Positions 37,801 through 52,500 of a stretch of DNA of 64,000 nt are shown here, one piece after another; positions within the stretch are counted from its first letter, which is position 1; each line of letters starts with the position of its first letter. The position numbers and the translations under genes are program-made. The notes under the pieces were generated by a model that worked only from the letters and a program-made list of their open reading frames with translations, searched no databases and was not told the DNA's origin. Location of the stretch: the NCBI GenBank assembly GCA_037013495.1, contig CM072802.1, positions 66,120,983 to 66,184,982 of the forward strand, written 5' to 3'. This stretch comes from Hippophae tibetana. Lineage: Eukaryota; Streptophyta; Magnoliopsida; Rosales; Elaeagnaceae.

Positions 37801-38160
37801 GAACAAAACAAAAAACTATCAGCCATCAATCAAAAGGCTTTACACTAGACACAAACTGAGTCTTCTTACATCAAATAGCTTACATTTAAAATATGATGCA
37901 AAGGACGATTGCACAAGGTCAGCTTATTGACCACCATAACCCATTACACTACTATAATCATAAATATACTTACAAACAAACAAACAAACACAAGCTCCAC
38001 TAGATCACACTAAAATAAAACTATTTTTTACTCCAACTTCAACCCTTATTCATTCCTAACCAAAATTAGATCATAGCCTACTCCACAAACAAACATCACC
38101 ACGGACAAAGTCCAAATGGAAAATTAGAAGTGAAAAACAAAAATTTAAAAGTTCGATGCT

Positions 38161-41100
38161 TCAATTTTCCGCAGAATCCGAGATTAGTACATTCCCCTCA
38201 CCTTCCAGCGAAGACACAGGAAGTTTACTCCCTCTATTCAACTTCTTTACGTCCAGGCTTGAGCATATTAATATTCTTTTTGCCATTCTGCAAAAATCCC
38301 TACAGCAACGTTGACACAAGTACAATACATACTGGTTTAGTGATTACTCTACAACAAAAGAACTATAAAAACAATGGTAGATCTAAGATTTGAACTCAGA
38401 AGGAACACTAAAAAAAGGTAAAAAATAGTACTATTTGTTTCGTGATTACTAGATTCTTCTCGCTGAATAAAGATAATATATATATATATATATATAGCTT
38501 ATTTGAGTATGTTCAAACTATTGAATTTGTAGTGAATTATCTTAAAATTTAAAATCTACTAAGATAAAATTCTATTTTATGCATAAATTTGTGTATAATT
38601 CTATAAATATTACAATTAATTATTTTTCCCACGTGCTCTTTGGTTGATAGTTGTAACAAAGAATACTTACGACCATGGATCATCGCCCACGAGCATCATA
38701 TCCCCTTCATCATCAGTGAAGACAATCTCCCACTTGTGTGTATGTAGCTCTCCCTTGATGTCGAACATCTCCTCCAATTCATCTAATAGTTGATCATAGC
38801 CATCCAACATAGACAAGTCCACTGCCCGACCAACAGCCATCCCCTGCATTTTAACCTTTTTGTGTGTCCCAACAAGATACAACATAACTCAGAAAATCAC
38901 TTTAGAGACTACAAAATTCAGAATGTTCATAGGTTATAATACAAATAACGTTTCACTGTCATCACCTTAGTGCGGCTTCTTGAGGAATTTGAGTAAATCT
39001 GTTTGGTCTGTGACTCTTCCAGTTGAACTGGTGAAGGTCCAGATACCCTTTCTTTAGAAACATTTGAAAGGTCAGATTTCTGGTCTGACTCAGGTATTGA
39101 CAAAGTACTAGGTCGCCCTTGATTAGTTCCCTTAGATAAATTGATAGGTTTTAAGGGTGACCTTTCTTCATGACGAGAAATTGAGGAATGATTAATCAGG
39201 TCGAAACCAAATATGGTAAGTTTCTTCACTTTATCAACTTCGTTTAAGTTGACAGGTTCTTTATCCGGCTTTGACTGGTTGTCTATCAAATGCCAAGGGA
39301 AAACAGGCCTTGGAGACGCTCTTTTGGATTGTTCAAATGCATCTTGAAATATATGTTGGGAACTTCCATTTGGAGAAGACAGCCAGCTACCTTCAGTCTG
39401 AATCATTGGAACTGAGTTGCTATTGCTAATGATATCAATCCGGTGTCCACTTTTTTTGTCATCAATTGCACCATTCACTTGATTTATACCATTAAAATGA
39501 TTAAGACTGGGATTCCAGACATATGATGCGGCAGAATGTGTATTATCTACATCCCCAGAAAAATACGATGTAACGAGTCATGGAGTTTTTATTTTTTTTA
39601 GTCCAGAAATGGGAAAATGGTAGACGAAGCTTAGCAAGATAGAATTAAGAGTCTGACCAGTAGATGAGATTTCAGTTTGTGGTCGAGGTCTTTTATTCTT
39701 TACTGCACCCGGTGGGGTCAGACATGCAGGTATAGAAGATACAAAGGGTTCAATCTCCCATGGAGAAACTCTATAGGGTCGTAAGATGGATGCAAATTCA
39801 TCCCATTGAATCTATACATTAGACAAAATAAATTTATCTTGATATTTGAAAGAAAGGGGTCCTTGAAAACAGGACAGAGGATGATGGGAGAGAGTACTAT
39901 CAACAAGGGACTACCTTCAAGGATCGCCATTTTGAATCTACCCATTGAGGAGAAATATCTTCAACACCAACAATTGTGCCTGCTAACCTGGTAGGAAAGA
40001 AGTTATAAGTACGTTCATCAAAATACTGACACAATGTTATCTAAAGCAATCATGTATTGGAGCTCTTCTACCTTCTCTCGGTAGCAACCTCCCCCTCAAA
40101 CTTCATCTTGAACCTCATACCAACCGTAAACTTATAGTTGACAGCCCCCAAATACTTATTCAAGCTAACAATGAATTGGCTAGCCCTGAATAATTTTACC
40201 AGCAACAATAAATCAAACATAATAAGACATATCCAGTAGGAAAAGTTCAACCAAGTCATCTAGTAAAGTTCTTAGGAATAGACATGAGTATCTTGTACCT
40301 AGGTTTGTAATAAACAACAAATAGGGTTTGGGTTGCAGCAGCATGAGATGCAGTTGCAAGCACTCCTAGGTGCATGCTCTGACTTGAAATCACTGATGTT
40401 GGCATGTTGCTCTGCTGACGAGCAAAACGCCTTATCCCAACACGTAATTCACCATTGTCTCCTCTGAAAACAGAAACTTTATATAGGTTAGAGATTTACC
40501 TACAGACATAAAAATATATGTGCACTAAAAACTTTTTCAGTTTTCTGTTTTGATATGGGCAGGTCAACCAAGGAAGGGGGAAACTGAACACGTACCTAAG
40601 AAACACAAAGGTGTCCCCAGCAACTAGCCTCTTGGAAGTGACAAATGTACTCCAACCAGTTGTAAGAACGTGTCTCCTTGGTTGACCTGCCCATATCAAA
40701 ACAGAAAACTGAAAAAAGACCGAATAGGCTCTGATTGAAGGCTATCACACAGTAAATCATGATAAAATCTCCTCTTAAATATGAGTCAAATATTTATAAC
40801 TGCCATAGAATATAGCAGAGTACGTCATATGTCACCTCTGAAAATATGCTTAAATCGCCACTCATAACCGTGAAGATCCTTTGCGACTAATTCCTGAGTC
40901 GGAGTTGCCTGTGTCATGTTCTGAAGAAGATTCAAAAATGAAATTTAACAAAAAACAAATATTGAGTTAATAATAAAAGTAAAAACTAAAACATAGTATT
41001 CTAAGTAACACTACCAGTGGAGGAAGGCATTCAGCGGCATGCTTCCTTAACACAGAAAATCCACCATGCGTACTCGTATCAGAGGCAGTTAAAACTTTAC

Positions 41101-42047
41101 AGAAGGAATAAACCGTTGGTCTCGGAGGCTCAGGAAGACAAGGATCATGACTTGAGGGATCAGGTCGCTAGAGAATTTTCGAAATATAAGAAAAGCCACT
41201 CAGTTTTAGGAGAGACCCAAGACCAAAATTTAGAAGCCGTGGAAATCAGTAAGAAAACAATTTCTCTCTTACATTTGGTTCTGGAACTAAAGTAATTTGT
41301 GCGTAAACCTCATCAGTGTCTCGTTCCGCCTACAAATACCAAAAACCAAGATAAGTAGTTTGACATGACCTAGTCTTCCAACAACAACTATGGTCTTGTA
41401 TTTACTGGAGCCATATAGAACCAAACTGGCCATGCCATCATCTATATCTCTAGAATCCAATGTGCAATTGACCATAGCCTTTCTCGGTAACCAAACAAAG
41501 AATAAGGTTGAACAATAAATATTACATTGTACGCTAACGTCAGAAGAGAAAATACCAATAGCTCAATGTTAGAAACCCGACACAGGATCTTCGAGGGAAG
41601 ATTAAACATTGGAATCCTTTGATTCAGCTCCTGATTTGTTGAGGCTTCCAACTGCATATAACAAAAAATAGAAACAACAAAATGAAAAAGGTAATAGAAA
41701 AAATCAAACCACTCTTCTTATTCTTGGGTAACACATGCGAAGAAAATATACTCCAAAACAAGCAAAACCGATCTGAGAACAGAATGATAGCTAACATACA
41801 GTTACTTGCTCCATGTGCCCTTGAGGAAAATAGTAGACCCTCTCTTCGAGACGAGGAATGTCAACGAGTGGACCTGCACAAGCCCTCCACAACCCCGGAT
41901 ACAAATCATCCCCTGTAAACAACAGGGAAAAGGATTGATATTTCAGGAAACTCAAGAACACCCAATAAAGTTAGATAAAATCGAAATCCTACCTCCGCCT
42001 CCAGTCGAAGCATTAGGCTGCGAAATCGACCCTCCATGATTCGCCAT
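38161..42047 (-). CDS. ARF9: Auxin response factor, ARF9/ARF18 clade, unit 2 (14 exons)
   Basis: Exon structure is that of unit 1 shifted by 22437: 41993-42047, 41806-41912, 41556-41651, 41273-41329, 41015-41167, 40836-40920, 40596-40686, 40299-40463, 40072-40185, 39915-39987, 39658-39811, 38966-39546, 38671-38855, 38161-38299. It again gives 684 codons. The only protein change I found relative to unit 1 is Gln4 to His (MANHGGS). The first intron donor reads GTAGGA instead of GTGGGA. Nothing suggests a pseudogene. Near-identity with unit 1 fits a very recent duplication or gene conversion. Confidence 0.94.
40533..40716. repeat. 42-bp perfect inverted repeat across ARF exon 7, unit 2
   Basis: Arms 40533-40574 and 40675-40716 are identical to those of unit 1 and perfect. 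Confidence 0.97.
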
Positions 42048-42180
42048 CATTGAAGCTCCCGAAGTCAACAAAGACCAAATAACCCCAAAACAAAAAATCA
42101 GAAAAAAGCTCATATACTTTCTTACTTTCTCTGTTTCTTTCTGTGTCTCTCTCTTATTTTCTCAAATTATGTCTACTTCG

Positions 42181-42187
42181 TTATATA
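42181..42187 (-). promoter_or_regulatory. Putative TATA box of the ARF gene, unit 2
   Basis: Same TATATAA box and surroundings as in unit 1. Confidence 0.5.
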
Positions 42188-43865
42188 CCTATAATTAAAA
42201 ACAATAACAGTACCTATAATGAATAATGAACTAATTGATCACAAAGCTCCCAACTTTTCGATTCCACCACCCTTACAATAGCCTTTTCACACATTTTCCA
42301 CCCTCACTGTAACGCAAAACCACACTCAAATTGCTTATCATTTAATATTAAAAAAAAAAAATCATTATGATAATGATCGTAATGAACATCTTTTGTGCTG
42401 TACATTGGCTTATGGACAGATTCTAGAGCCGAAAGAGCTCTACTACATAATATATAACATAGATATGGAAACATATATAATGCAATTCTCGTTAGTACTT
42501 AGGAATATTGATAATGTTACTGGCCGATAGTAGGGTCATCAACTTTGGTGCTATATTAAATCTCTAATTCCCTATTTGCCAAAACAAAAAGGAAAGGCTA
42601 TATTTTCCTGTAAAGCAAATTTCATTATGGCTTTTCATGGTGGAGGAATCCTTGGCTTTGAGTTTTAATGGAATTAATCATAATTAAGTAGTTATTAATT
42701 AATTTTGGGCATCAATAAATATATATTTTATATTCAGTTTATTTTTAAAAAAATTTCACATAATTGGTGACGCAAAATGCATCTTTCTTGTAACTCAAAT
42801 AATTCATTATTAAGATTAATTTTTTTCTTTAAATAAAATTAAAAAACATAAAGTAATGACACCTATAAGAATTATAATCTTATTTTTATTTCAAAATAAA
42901 AGTATTAAACTTTTCTAGAAAGAAAGCCTTTCAAATATCCTAAAGACAAGCAGAACATACATATAAATAAAATGTAATTAATTAAGAAATAAATGTATAA
43001 TTATAAATATAAAATTTCATATTAGTTTTTACTCTAGTAAGATAAGAGTTTCGGTCAGTTTAATTGCTTGAATTCCCCAACTAGAATAGGAGGTAAAAAT
43101 ATAATATATTACAATAAATTAATAATGGGTAATTAGAAAAAAACAAAAAAAATAGAAGTAAACTGAGGATCTTTGAGGCATATTCTTCAAATTAAATAAA
43201 AAAAATTATTCTCCTCGTGAATCCACAAATTAATGCGTTCAACTTCAAGGGCTCTGCTAACTCCCTAAGATTAACTATTAAGAGCTTTTGAACATAACTT
43301 AGAAAATTTTAAAGAAAATGTTGTCAAACAACAAGTTGAAGGGAAAACTGAATCAAAACTATAACCTTAATGCTAGGAAAATTAACTTAGAAAAATTTAA
43401 AGAAAATAATAAAATTATATCTTTAAAACTTATTACAATAAAAATAACACTATTTATATTTAATTCATATATTTTTAATATTAAAAAAATTATAATATAT
43501 TATTTCACATTGAATGTCATTAAGATTATACATTAGTAATATAACTCATTAAATATTAAAATTCGTACATTTTAATCCGTCCTACGTAATTAAAGTAAAA
43601 TTTTGTCATTATATATAAGTGTAGATGTTATTTAATATAATTTATCTAAAATTTATTAAAAGATATTAAATATTTATCATACTGTTAAAGTATAATTAAT
43701 AAAAAATATGTAATAATAAAATAAAAATAAATATATAATATTTAAATAATAAATTTAAAAAAAATATTGATATATATATTTTTATAAAATATATAAATAT
43801 AAAAAAACATATCGAAAAATTAAAGGGACACGTCCCTCTTACTTGTGGCTCCGTCGAAATCTCAT

Positions 43866-44769
43866 GAGTTCGAGATGAAAGATTTGAGAGAATCCAAAAG
43901 ATTATCGGTATGGAGATAAGCAGAGACAAGAAGAAGGGGAAGTTTAGTTTGACCTAGAATCAATATTTGAAGAGGATACTATAACACTTTGGTATGAATG
44001 AACAGACAAAACCTGTAAGTAATCCGCTAGTTCCTCAATTCAAGCTTAGTGTTCAATAATCTCCTAAGAATGATGCAGATCGAGAATATATGGAAAATGT
44101 ACCATATGCAAATACGGTTGGTAGCTTGATGTATGAAATGGTGTGTTCAAGACCTCACATTTCATTTGCGGTTGGTGTTGTAAGCAGGTACGTGCATGAT
44201 CCTGGTAAAGGACATTGGTTGGCTGTGAAATGGATTCTATGATAGATTCTAAATACTATAGATGTTGGTTTAGTATTCAACAGGATAATACTGTTGGTCA
44301 ATATGCAGTCGGATATTGTGATTCTGACTATGCAGTAGATTTAGATAAGCGTCGTTCAACTACTGGTTATGTGTTTACTCTTGTTAGCGCACCAGTCAGT
44401 TGAAAGTCTACCTTACAGTCCACAGGTTCTTTGTCTACTATAGAGGCAGAGTATATGGCAGTTACAGAGGCTGTGAAAGAAGCTATTTGGTTATGAGGTT
44501 TACTTGAAGACTTGGCAGCTGGTAAAAAAGATATTAAGGTGTTTTGTGATAGTCAGAGTGCTATTCATTTAGCAAAAAACCAAGTCTACCATGCACGTAC
44601 AAAGCACATTGACCTTCGTTATCATTTCGTGCAAGATATTATTGAAGAAGGTGGAGTACTAGTTCAAAATATTAGTACTACAAAGAATCCCGAAGATATG
44701 ATGACCAAGGTGATAACAACAATCAAATTCAAATATTGTTTGAACTTGATTAACATCCTAAAAATCTGA
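43866..44769 (+). pseudogene. Copia 3' fragment, unit 3
   Basis: Same fragment with its own lesion. One base is missing near 43895 (CCAAAAGATT where units 1, 2 and 4 read CCAAGAAGATT), which shifts the frame at KKIIGMEI. It has TTGRRST-side differences such as STTGYVF instead of STTSYVF, shared with unit 4. The TGA after APVS is still present. Confidence 0.87.
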
Positions 44770-44823
44770 ATTGATACTGGCATCGATGATCTAGTTATTG
44801 AATAAATCATTTAAGAATCACTA

Positions 44824-45294
44824 AGTTGCTAAGGTGTAAATTTTTTTATATAGATACTTAGTGACCAAACTAGAAAAATCTTACATTGGTTAGGAATGAA
44901 GAATGGTGTTGGATTTAGGACTATAAATAAAGCCCTCCTTCAACATTTGTAAAACATCCCAAAATTTGTAAATTTTTCTCTCTTTTATAAGGGTAATTGA
45001 TTAGCTCAAATTTGTCCAATTAGTTATAATTTGGAGTACATCCATTTGAAGATAATAGAAGTGATCAACGATGCCCGAAGACATAGGTAACATTTATACC
45101 GAAACTCGTTAAATTTTTTATGTTATTATTTTTCTACTTTAATATTTTTGTTTCAATATTTGCTTTAATTTATTTTAGCATTATATTTCCAATAACATTA
45201 TTTTGTCGAATTATAGTTTGAGCTCAATTCATTTAAATTATAAGTGAATAGTAACTACTTAGAATAAGGAAAATATATATGATTTTTCCAACCG
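44824..45294 (+). mobile_element. LTR remnant A, unit 3
   Basis: Same LTR-like segment with a few substitutions, for example CCCGAAGACATAGG instead of CCCGAGGACATAGG. Confidence 0.62.
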
Positions 45295-45756
45295 TCCGTG
45301 TATTTGAACATTTTCAAGGAATTGTTCTTACATAATATGGTCGAAAGTAGGGTAGGTTATATGGTGGTTAGCAAGACTGATCTGACCATTAGCAAGACAA
45401 TAATGCGGAAGTTAGATGGTACCTAATTTTGGGCGTATTCTGTTAGCACTGATGGAAGATAAGGGATGAGGTGTGTTAAGAATACAAGTGCTTAGATTCT
45501 AATCAATCATACAATTGAGAATCAATAAAATGTTGGTTCATAATAGAAGAGTTGCCTGAGTTCTTGATGTTAAGATATCTTCCTCTGCTCCAGCTCTTGA
45601 TTTTTGTTTCATCTCCTCTCTAAATTCACATACTAAAGTAGATAAAGTACGTAAATTTGAAGTATATTGAACTATCCACTTCTTTTTTCCTTTAAGACAA
45701 AAAAAGATAACAATTGTGAAGTGTTTTATTAAAGTTTTAAGAATACACGAATATCA

Positions 45757-48258
45757 TTAAGATGAAGGACTAGTATGTAATGACCCTAAAGAAGCATAAA
45801 TTCCATCCTTGATACCAATCAAACTCTCATGTGTTCCATTCTCTGCAATTATTCCATTTTTCACCACTACAATTAAATCTGCACCCTTAATTGTGGACAA
45901 GCGATGAGCCACAACCACTGTCGTTCGGCTCACCATTATTCGATCCAAGGCATCTTGAACCACTCGTTCGGATTCAGCATCAAGAGCACTGGTAGCTTTC
46001 TCAAGCAGTAATATTTTTGGTGCCTTTACTATTGCTCTTGCAATTGCAACATTTTGCTTCTGTCCTCGAGACAATTGAACACCCCGCTCTCCTATTGTTG
46101 TGTCATAACCCTGTATTTATTTCCAAACTTGACATTAAAACTTGTAAAATTACATTTTTTTTAGGTTTATTTGTTTATGTTTATTTTAAAAGTTATTGTC
46201 CGAAAAAGACAAAAAAAAGACCCTACAGTTTGAATTCTTAAAAGAAAGATGTTGCAACTAATATGTGACCAACTTATTTTTTAAACAACAAAACGAAAGG
46301 ATACAAAAAAATTCTTCAAGTCACCTGATGTAGACTATTAATGAAGGTGTGAGCATTTGCCAATTCTGCTGCAGCTATTATTTCTCCTTGTGTTGCATTT
46401 CCTTCTTTACCATATGCAATGTTGGCTCTGATTGTATCCTTGAATAACACAAGCTCCTGACTCACAAGCCCCATTTTTTGCCTAAACCATTTCAATTGTA
46501 GCTTTTGGATTTCAATTCCATCAAGTGTTGTGCATCCTGAATCCGGGTCATAAAATCTTTGCAACAGTGAGATAACTGTAGATTTTCCACTCCCACTTTC
46601 TCCAACAAGAGCAACTGTCTGATAAAAGTAACTGAAGGTCTAAGCATGAGAATTGCTATAAAATGCAAATCCAGGTCTAAATAGATGGGTTTTCGAATCT
46701 AGTAAAAATATTTTGAAATTGTGTACGCAATCTGTATATTGTTAAAATCCACTATTTTAGGACTAGTTTCACATGAACTCTCAAAACATGATATTAAACT
46801 TTAGTGTAAAGGATCACAAGTGACACGAAATATACCTTGCCAGAACGAATAGCGAAGCAAAGGTCCTGAAATATTTGAACATCAGGTCTATTAGGATACT
46901 TGAAACTGACATGGTGAAACTCAATGTCTCCTTCAACTCTTTCTATTGTACTTCCAGATTCACTACTAGAGTCTATCTTTGATTTTGTGTCAAGAATCGT
47001 GAATATAGAAGCCGTTGTAGCCTTTACCTTAATTGTATCAGGAGCCAAGGTAATTGATTGAGATATTCCCACTGCTGACATAGTGAGTGCAAAGAAAACC
47101 TGTGAAGTAAATTATTATTTATATAATGAAATGGCTTGTCAAGATCCATTTCTCTAGATTTGGAAATATTTATACACAAAAAGTGTAAATCAAAAGTAAA
47201 AGTATAGAAATCCAAGCACAAAGTTTTATTAAAAAAATAAAAAATAAAACTAAATGTGTCCAAACTCATAAGTTAAGTGACCTGATTATTAAAAAAAATT
47301 AAAAGACCTGAATGTCAAAAACGATGACTAAATAAAGAAAGATGAAGAAGGATGCTGGAGCAAACCTTTGTATCAGCACTAAATCCTGTCATGAACTTCA
47401 TTTGAGCAAAACCATTTGCTGCTACTAGAGGTAGCAAAAACAGGAATATGAGAGCAAGTTGCCAATTTGCCTCAAAAGCAATCACTAAACCAGCAATTGC
47501 AGTTGTAGTGTTTTGAACTAGCAAACTGATAGCATCACAAACCAAACCTCGTACAGAAGCCGCATCTGTAGAAAGCTTCGCACCAATTATGCCACTTGAG
47601 TGTCCACCTTCATCAAACCAACTTACATCCATGTAAACCACTTTCTCAAAGCACATTGACCTAACTCTGCTTATTAGCTTACAACCAGCTACAGAAAAGA
47701 AATACCCCCTTGATGGATGAGTGAACATAGATGTTGTACCAAGACCAACAGATACTAATGCCCAATTCTTTGAATCCTTACGAATTTCATGTGGTGGCTC
47801 TAAGAAAGTTTTGATCATACTAGACATTAAAATCCCAAAAATAGGTAATATTAAACCAGCTCCTATTGCAGCCACAACACCTAGGACTAACACTAGCATT
47901 TCTGGTTTATTAAGATATGCAAGTCGTATAAGTAAGATCTTTTGTGACTCTTGTGATGGTACTGAAGATGAAGCCTTGAGCTCTGCAGGCTCTGTATCAA
48001 GAACACCAATTGAAGTGGGAAAACCAAATGGGACTAAAAAAGAGTGGCGGCTACTATTTCCACTCCCCGACGATCCTCAACTTACTGATCTTAAGAAAGA
48101 TAACCTTTGACTAGGATGTCTTGAAGAACCTAGGCCACTTCCAGTTCTATCATGGTCACTTACATAACCTTTTTCTGTCACTGTTTTGATTTCTTGCAAA
48201 TGTATAAGTTGGCTATATGCTCCATTTGGATCATTGATTAGTTCTGAGTGTGGACCTG
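45757..48258 (-). pseudogene. ABCB pseudogene, unit 3
   Basis: Exons at 45757-46110, 46325-46618, 46836-47099 and 47366-48258. It lacks the TAA of units 1 and 2 and reads [17 protein letters not shown] through to the splice donor, so that stop arose after units 1/2 split from unit 3. The linker TGA, the Lys in Walker B and the missing membrane exon(s) are shared. The signature here reads LSRGQ. Confidence 0.92.
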
Positions 48259-48451
48259 CTTAGTTGAGAAACCAATGATTAAATAAATAACAAGTCCTAT
48301 ATTGGAATATATAACACTGATTTTAAAATAATATGAACATTTGCAAGGACGAGGCATTCTTTAGATAATGGTTGGGATTCTTAAAGTGGAAATTGAGGTC
48401 AAAATTGCAAATTGTTTATATTTGTTAGGAAATTTGGATCAAATGGTGTTG

Positions 48452-48849
48452 GGAAAATCGGGTATATTTTCCATATTTTAAGTAGTTACTATTCACTTAT
48501 AATTTAAATGAATAGAACTCAAATTAACACGACAAAATAATGTTATAAACTAAAACAGTTATTGAAGCAGAAATTTAACGAGGTTCGGTATAAATGTTAC
48601 CTAGGTCCTCGGGCGTCGTTGACCACTTCCACTATCTCCAAATAGATGAACTCCAAAATTACAACTAATTGGGCAAAATTTAGCTAATCAATTACCCTTA
48701 CAAAATAGAGGAAGATTTACAAATTTTGGGATGTTTACAAATGGTGAAGAAGGGCTTTATTTATAGCCTCAAATCCAACACCTATCTACATTCCTAACCA
48801 ATGTGGGACTTTTCTAATTTGCTCACTAAGGAGCTATATAAAAAAAATG
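48452..48849 (-). mobile_element. LTR remnant B, unit 3
   Basis: Equivalent of 5733-6130 with few substitutions. It pairs in inverted orientation with 44824-45294. Confidence 0.65.
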
Positions 48850-49564
48850 GTATAATCACAAATTCTCTCTCCCAAGATTCTCCTTAACAGAATATCAAAT
48901 AATAGAGAAATAGAGAATACACAACACAAGAATTATAGTGGAAACTCCAAATTGGAGAAAAACCACTTTCGTTGTCAAAAGATAACCAGAGAAAGAAATT
49001 TACTATGTGAAAAATTGTTACAATTACACTCTCAATAATTTTTTTACACACCCAAAAGACGAGCAATTACAAGCCCAAGAAAATTTTCTCATAAAATTTT
49101 CTCACTCAGAAACTTCTCATATAAGTTTTTCTATATTTTTGGGATGATTAACAATGAAAAAATGAAGCCATATTTATAGCCTTCAAGTTCTCATTTCATA
49201 TGCCAAACATTTCTTCATTCAACAAAATTAGGCTACCTAATTTTCCTATTCTTTATTCAAACAAGGTTAAGAACCTCCATCTTTGACAATATGATAAGCC
49301 ACCTTACATGAATTTTCTTCTAAATTAGGCATCTTCTATTTTAACTAACAAACCTAATATTATTTTTAATCAATCATAACAATATTTGACCAAAATTTCT
49401 CTCGAAATCGTGAGTTTAGGCTATGCAAAGGTTGTACCTTAATTATATACAAGATCTATATAAATTTTGTTTGGCTTTATATGAGACATGTTCAAGTTAG
49501 TTGTATGCCCAATTTTTAACATTTTTAGTCCAAAATCAAAAAGTGAGTGATATCGGGTACAAAT

Positions 49565-52500
49565 TATTGGGACACATTGGGTAAAAATAAAATAAATTCA
49601 ACATAATAAAATAACGACATCAACTATTTAACATGATTAATTCTTTAATTTGGTCTAAGTTCACAGGACAAATTTTGAAAAATATTTTTTCTACTAAAAA
49701 AAATAATGGGTAAAAAGTGAGAGACAATACAACAAATTGAGATAAACCCAAAATAGTGACGCACAAGTGTTTCTCAAACTCACTATTTTGTCACTCATCT
49801 TTTAGAAAAATATCACAAATATTTTTCTAAAATATTCTCATATTCTCTCTCACATAACACTATCTTTAAGGCAAACATATTATCTATTTATAGGCAAAAT
49901 TGCTTATCCCTTATATGGTCAGAAATTGGTAATGTGATTGGCCAAATTTTAGCAAAAAAATATATTTTATTTGATGAATTTTTCAAATGTGGTTACACCT
50001 CAAATTTTTATTTTCTTTCCCTTCCATATGGGCGGGACCTATAAATCTCTCTCTCCCGACTACATGGAGGACTCTACCAATCCAGCAGCTAAATGACAGT
50101 ATTCAAAATTCTATCTTGGAAATTTTTTCATCAACATGTCTAATCCATTTCCTCTATATGGATCTTCTCAAGTTGTTGTAGTTTCTTCTCTCTTGCATCC
50201 CTAATCCATTGATATCTCACATCAATATGCTTTCATCTCGAATAAAATGAGGCAATATTTCCAAGGTGGATATCACTCTGACTATCATAAAATAACTGGT
50301 AACTATCTTGCTGCAACCCAAGTTCTTTCAAGAACTTTTTCATCCATGGAAGCTTTTTACATGCTTTTATTGCTGCTATAAACTCTGCTTCTTTAATGAA
50401 CAATGTAACATATTTTTGTAACTTTGATATCCATGACATAGCTCCCCTTGCAAATGTAATCAGGTAACCTGAAATGGATTTTCTAGAATCTATATTGCTT
50501 ACCATATCCGCATTTGTGTATCCAACTAACACAAGTTTTTCATTTCCAAAACATAGACATATTTTGGAAGAACCTCGAAGATACCTAAAAATTCATTTCA
50601 CTATAGCCCAATGTTCCTTTCTAGGATTTGAAAGGAATCTACTCATAACTCTAACTGCATGCGCGATATCTGGCCGTGAACAAACCATAGCATACATCAG
50701 ACTTTCAACTGCTGAAGCATATGAAACCTTTTTCCATCTATTCATTCTCTTTGTTTGCAGAAGGGCTCTGTTTAGAATTTAGCTTAAAGTAATTAGTAGG
50801 AGGACAACTAATCGCTTTAGCCTTGTCCATATGAAATCTATGAAGTACTTTCTCAATGTACTCCTACGACAACCATAATTTCTTGGCACCTCTATCTCTA
50901 ATAATACTGATGCCAAGAATCTACTTTGTTGGCCCCCATTCTTTCATGGCAAAAAACTTACTCAACTATTTTTTCAAGTTGTTAATTCTAGAAATATTCT
51001 GGCCAATAATCATAATATCATCCACATAGAGTAAAAGAATAATGAATTCATCATCAGAGAATTTCTACACAAAAACACAATGGTCTGAAGTAGTCTTTTT
51101 GTAACCTTACTCCTCCATAACAGACTCAAACTTCTGTAACATTTGTCTCGGTGCCTGTTTTAAGCCGTAGAGGCTTTTCTTCAATTTGCAAACATAATCG
51201 TATTTTTCCTTTTGCTTGAAACACTCTGGCTACTCCATGTATATCTCTTCTTCCAAATCACCATGTAGAAAGGTAGTTTTGACATTCATTTGCTCAACCT
51301 CTAGGTCAAGACTTGCTACTAACCCCAGCACAGTACGGATGGATGTCATTTTCACAACTGGTGAGAAAATCTCGTCAAAGTCAACTTCTTTTATTTGGCT
51401 GAATCCCTTGACAACCAGTCTGGCTTTATATCGAGGACTAGAACTGTATTCTTCATGCTTCACCCTGAACATCAATTTATTTTTCAAAGCCCTATTCTCT
51501 TTGGGTAGTTTCATCAGCTCAAAAGTTTTGTTCTCATGCAAGGACTTCATCTAATCTTACATGGCTTCAATCCATGGCTTCTTCATAACTCTCACGTTCT
51601 CCCCAATCACACCCTCATCTAGAGGATATGTGGTAGAGGGTCATCTCAATCTATCACTTCTTTTCAGTGGAATAGGAGAAACCAGGTATTGGTGCTGGAT
51701 AATAAGCATCATCATCTCCCTTGTCTTCAGAACCAGTTTCTATGGGAGCATCATCTTCATCAGGTGGATAAACCTAGTCTTCATCTCCAACTTCTCTTTG
51801 CATTGATGTTGGAGAAATTTATTGCAAATATGATGAGTCACCATTGGAATTAAGGACATCCTTCTTCATTTTGACAATATCTTCAATGGTTTCATCCTTA
51901 ATAAATATTGCATCACGGCTCCTGACAAGTCTCTTTACAATTGAAACATAAAATCTATAGCCAAATTGATCTTGACCATAGCCAATAAAAATACATTGTC
52001 TTGTCTTAGTATTAAGTTTGGATCTCTCATCCTTGGGAATATAAACTAATGCTTTATAGCCAAACACTTGCAGATGATCATAGGAAACATCCTTTCCTGA
52101 CCACACTTTATTTGGAACATCCATCTTGAGAGGAGTATAAGGTGAAAGATTCAACACATGTGCAACTATGAGTATGGCTTCACCCTAGAAAAGTTTAGGA
52201 AACTTTGCATGTGAGAGTAGACATTTGACTCTCTCCATCAAAGTTCTGTCCATCCTCTTAGCTAAGCAATTCAACTACAATGTCTTTGGAGGTGTCATTT
52301 GATGCCAATACCATGCTTTTTACAATAAGCATGAAAAGGTCATGTGTATTCTCCACCATTGTCTGTTCGAATGCACTTTTAACTTCTTCCCAATCTATTT
52401 ATCAATTGAGGCATTAAATTCTTTGAAGACATGTAGCATATGATCCTTTGTCTTCAGAAGATATACCCACGTCTTCTTTAAATGATCATCAATGAAAGTC

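Larger units (their letters stand above)
20258..42713. repeat. Tandem segmental duplication, unit 2
   Basis: Nearly identical to unit 1 over its whole length, with one 2.18-kb insertion near 23106-25284. It shares with unit 1 derived changes absent from units 3 and 4, such as a TAA codon in the ABCB nucleotide-binding domain and a TAG in the copia RNase H. Units 1 and 2 therefore look like the youngest duplication. Confidence 0.97.
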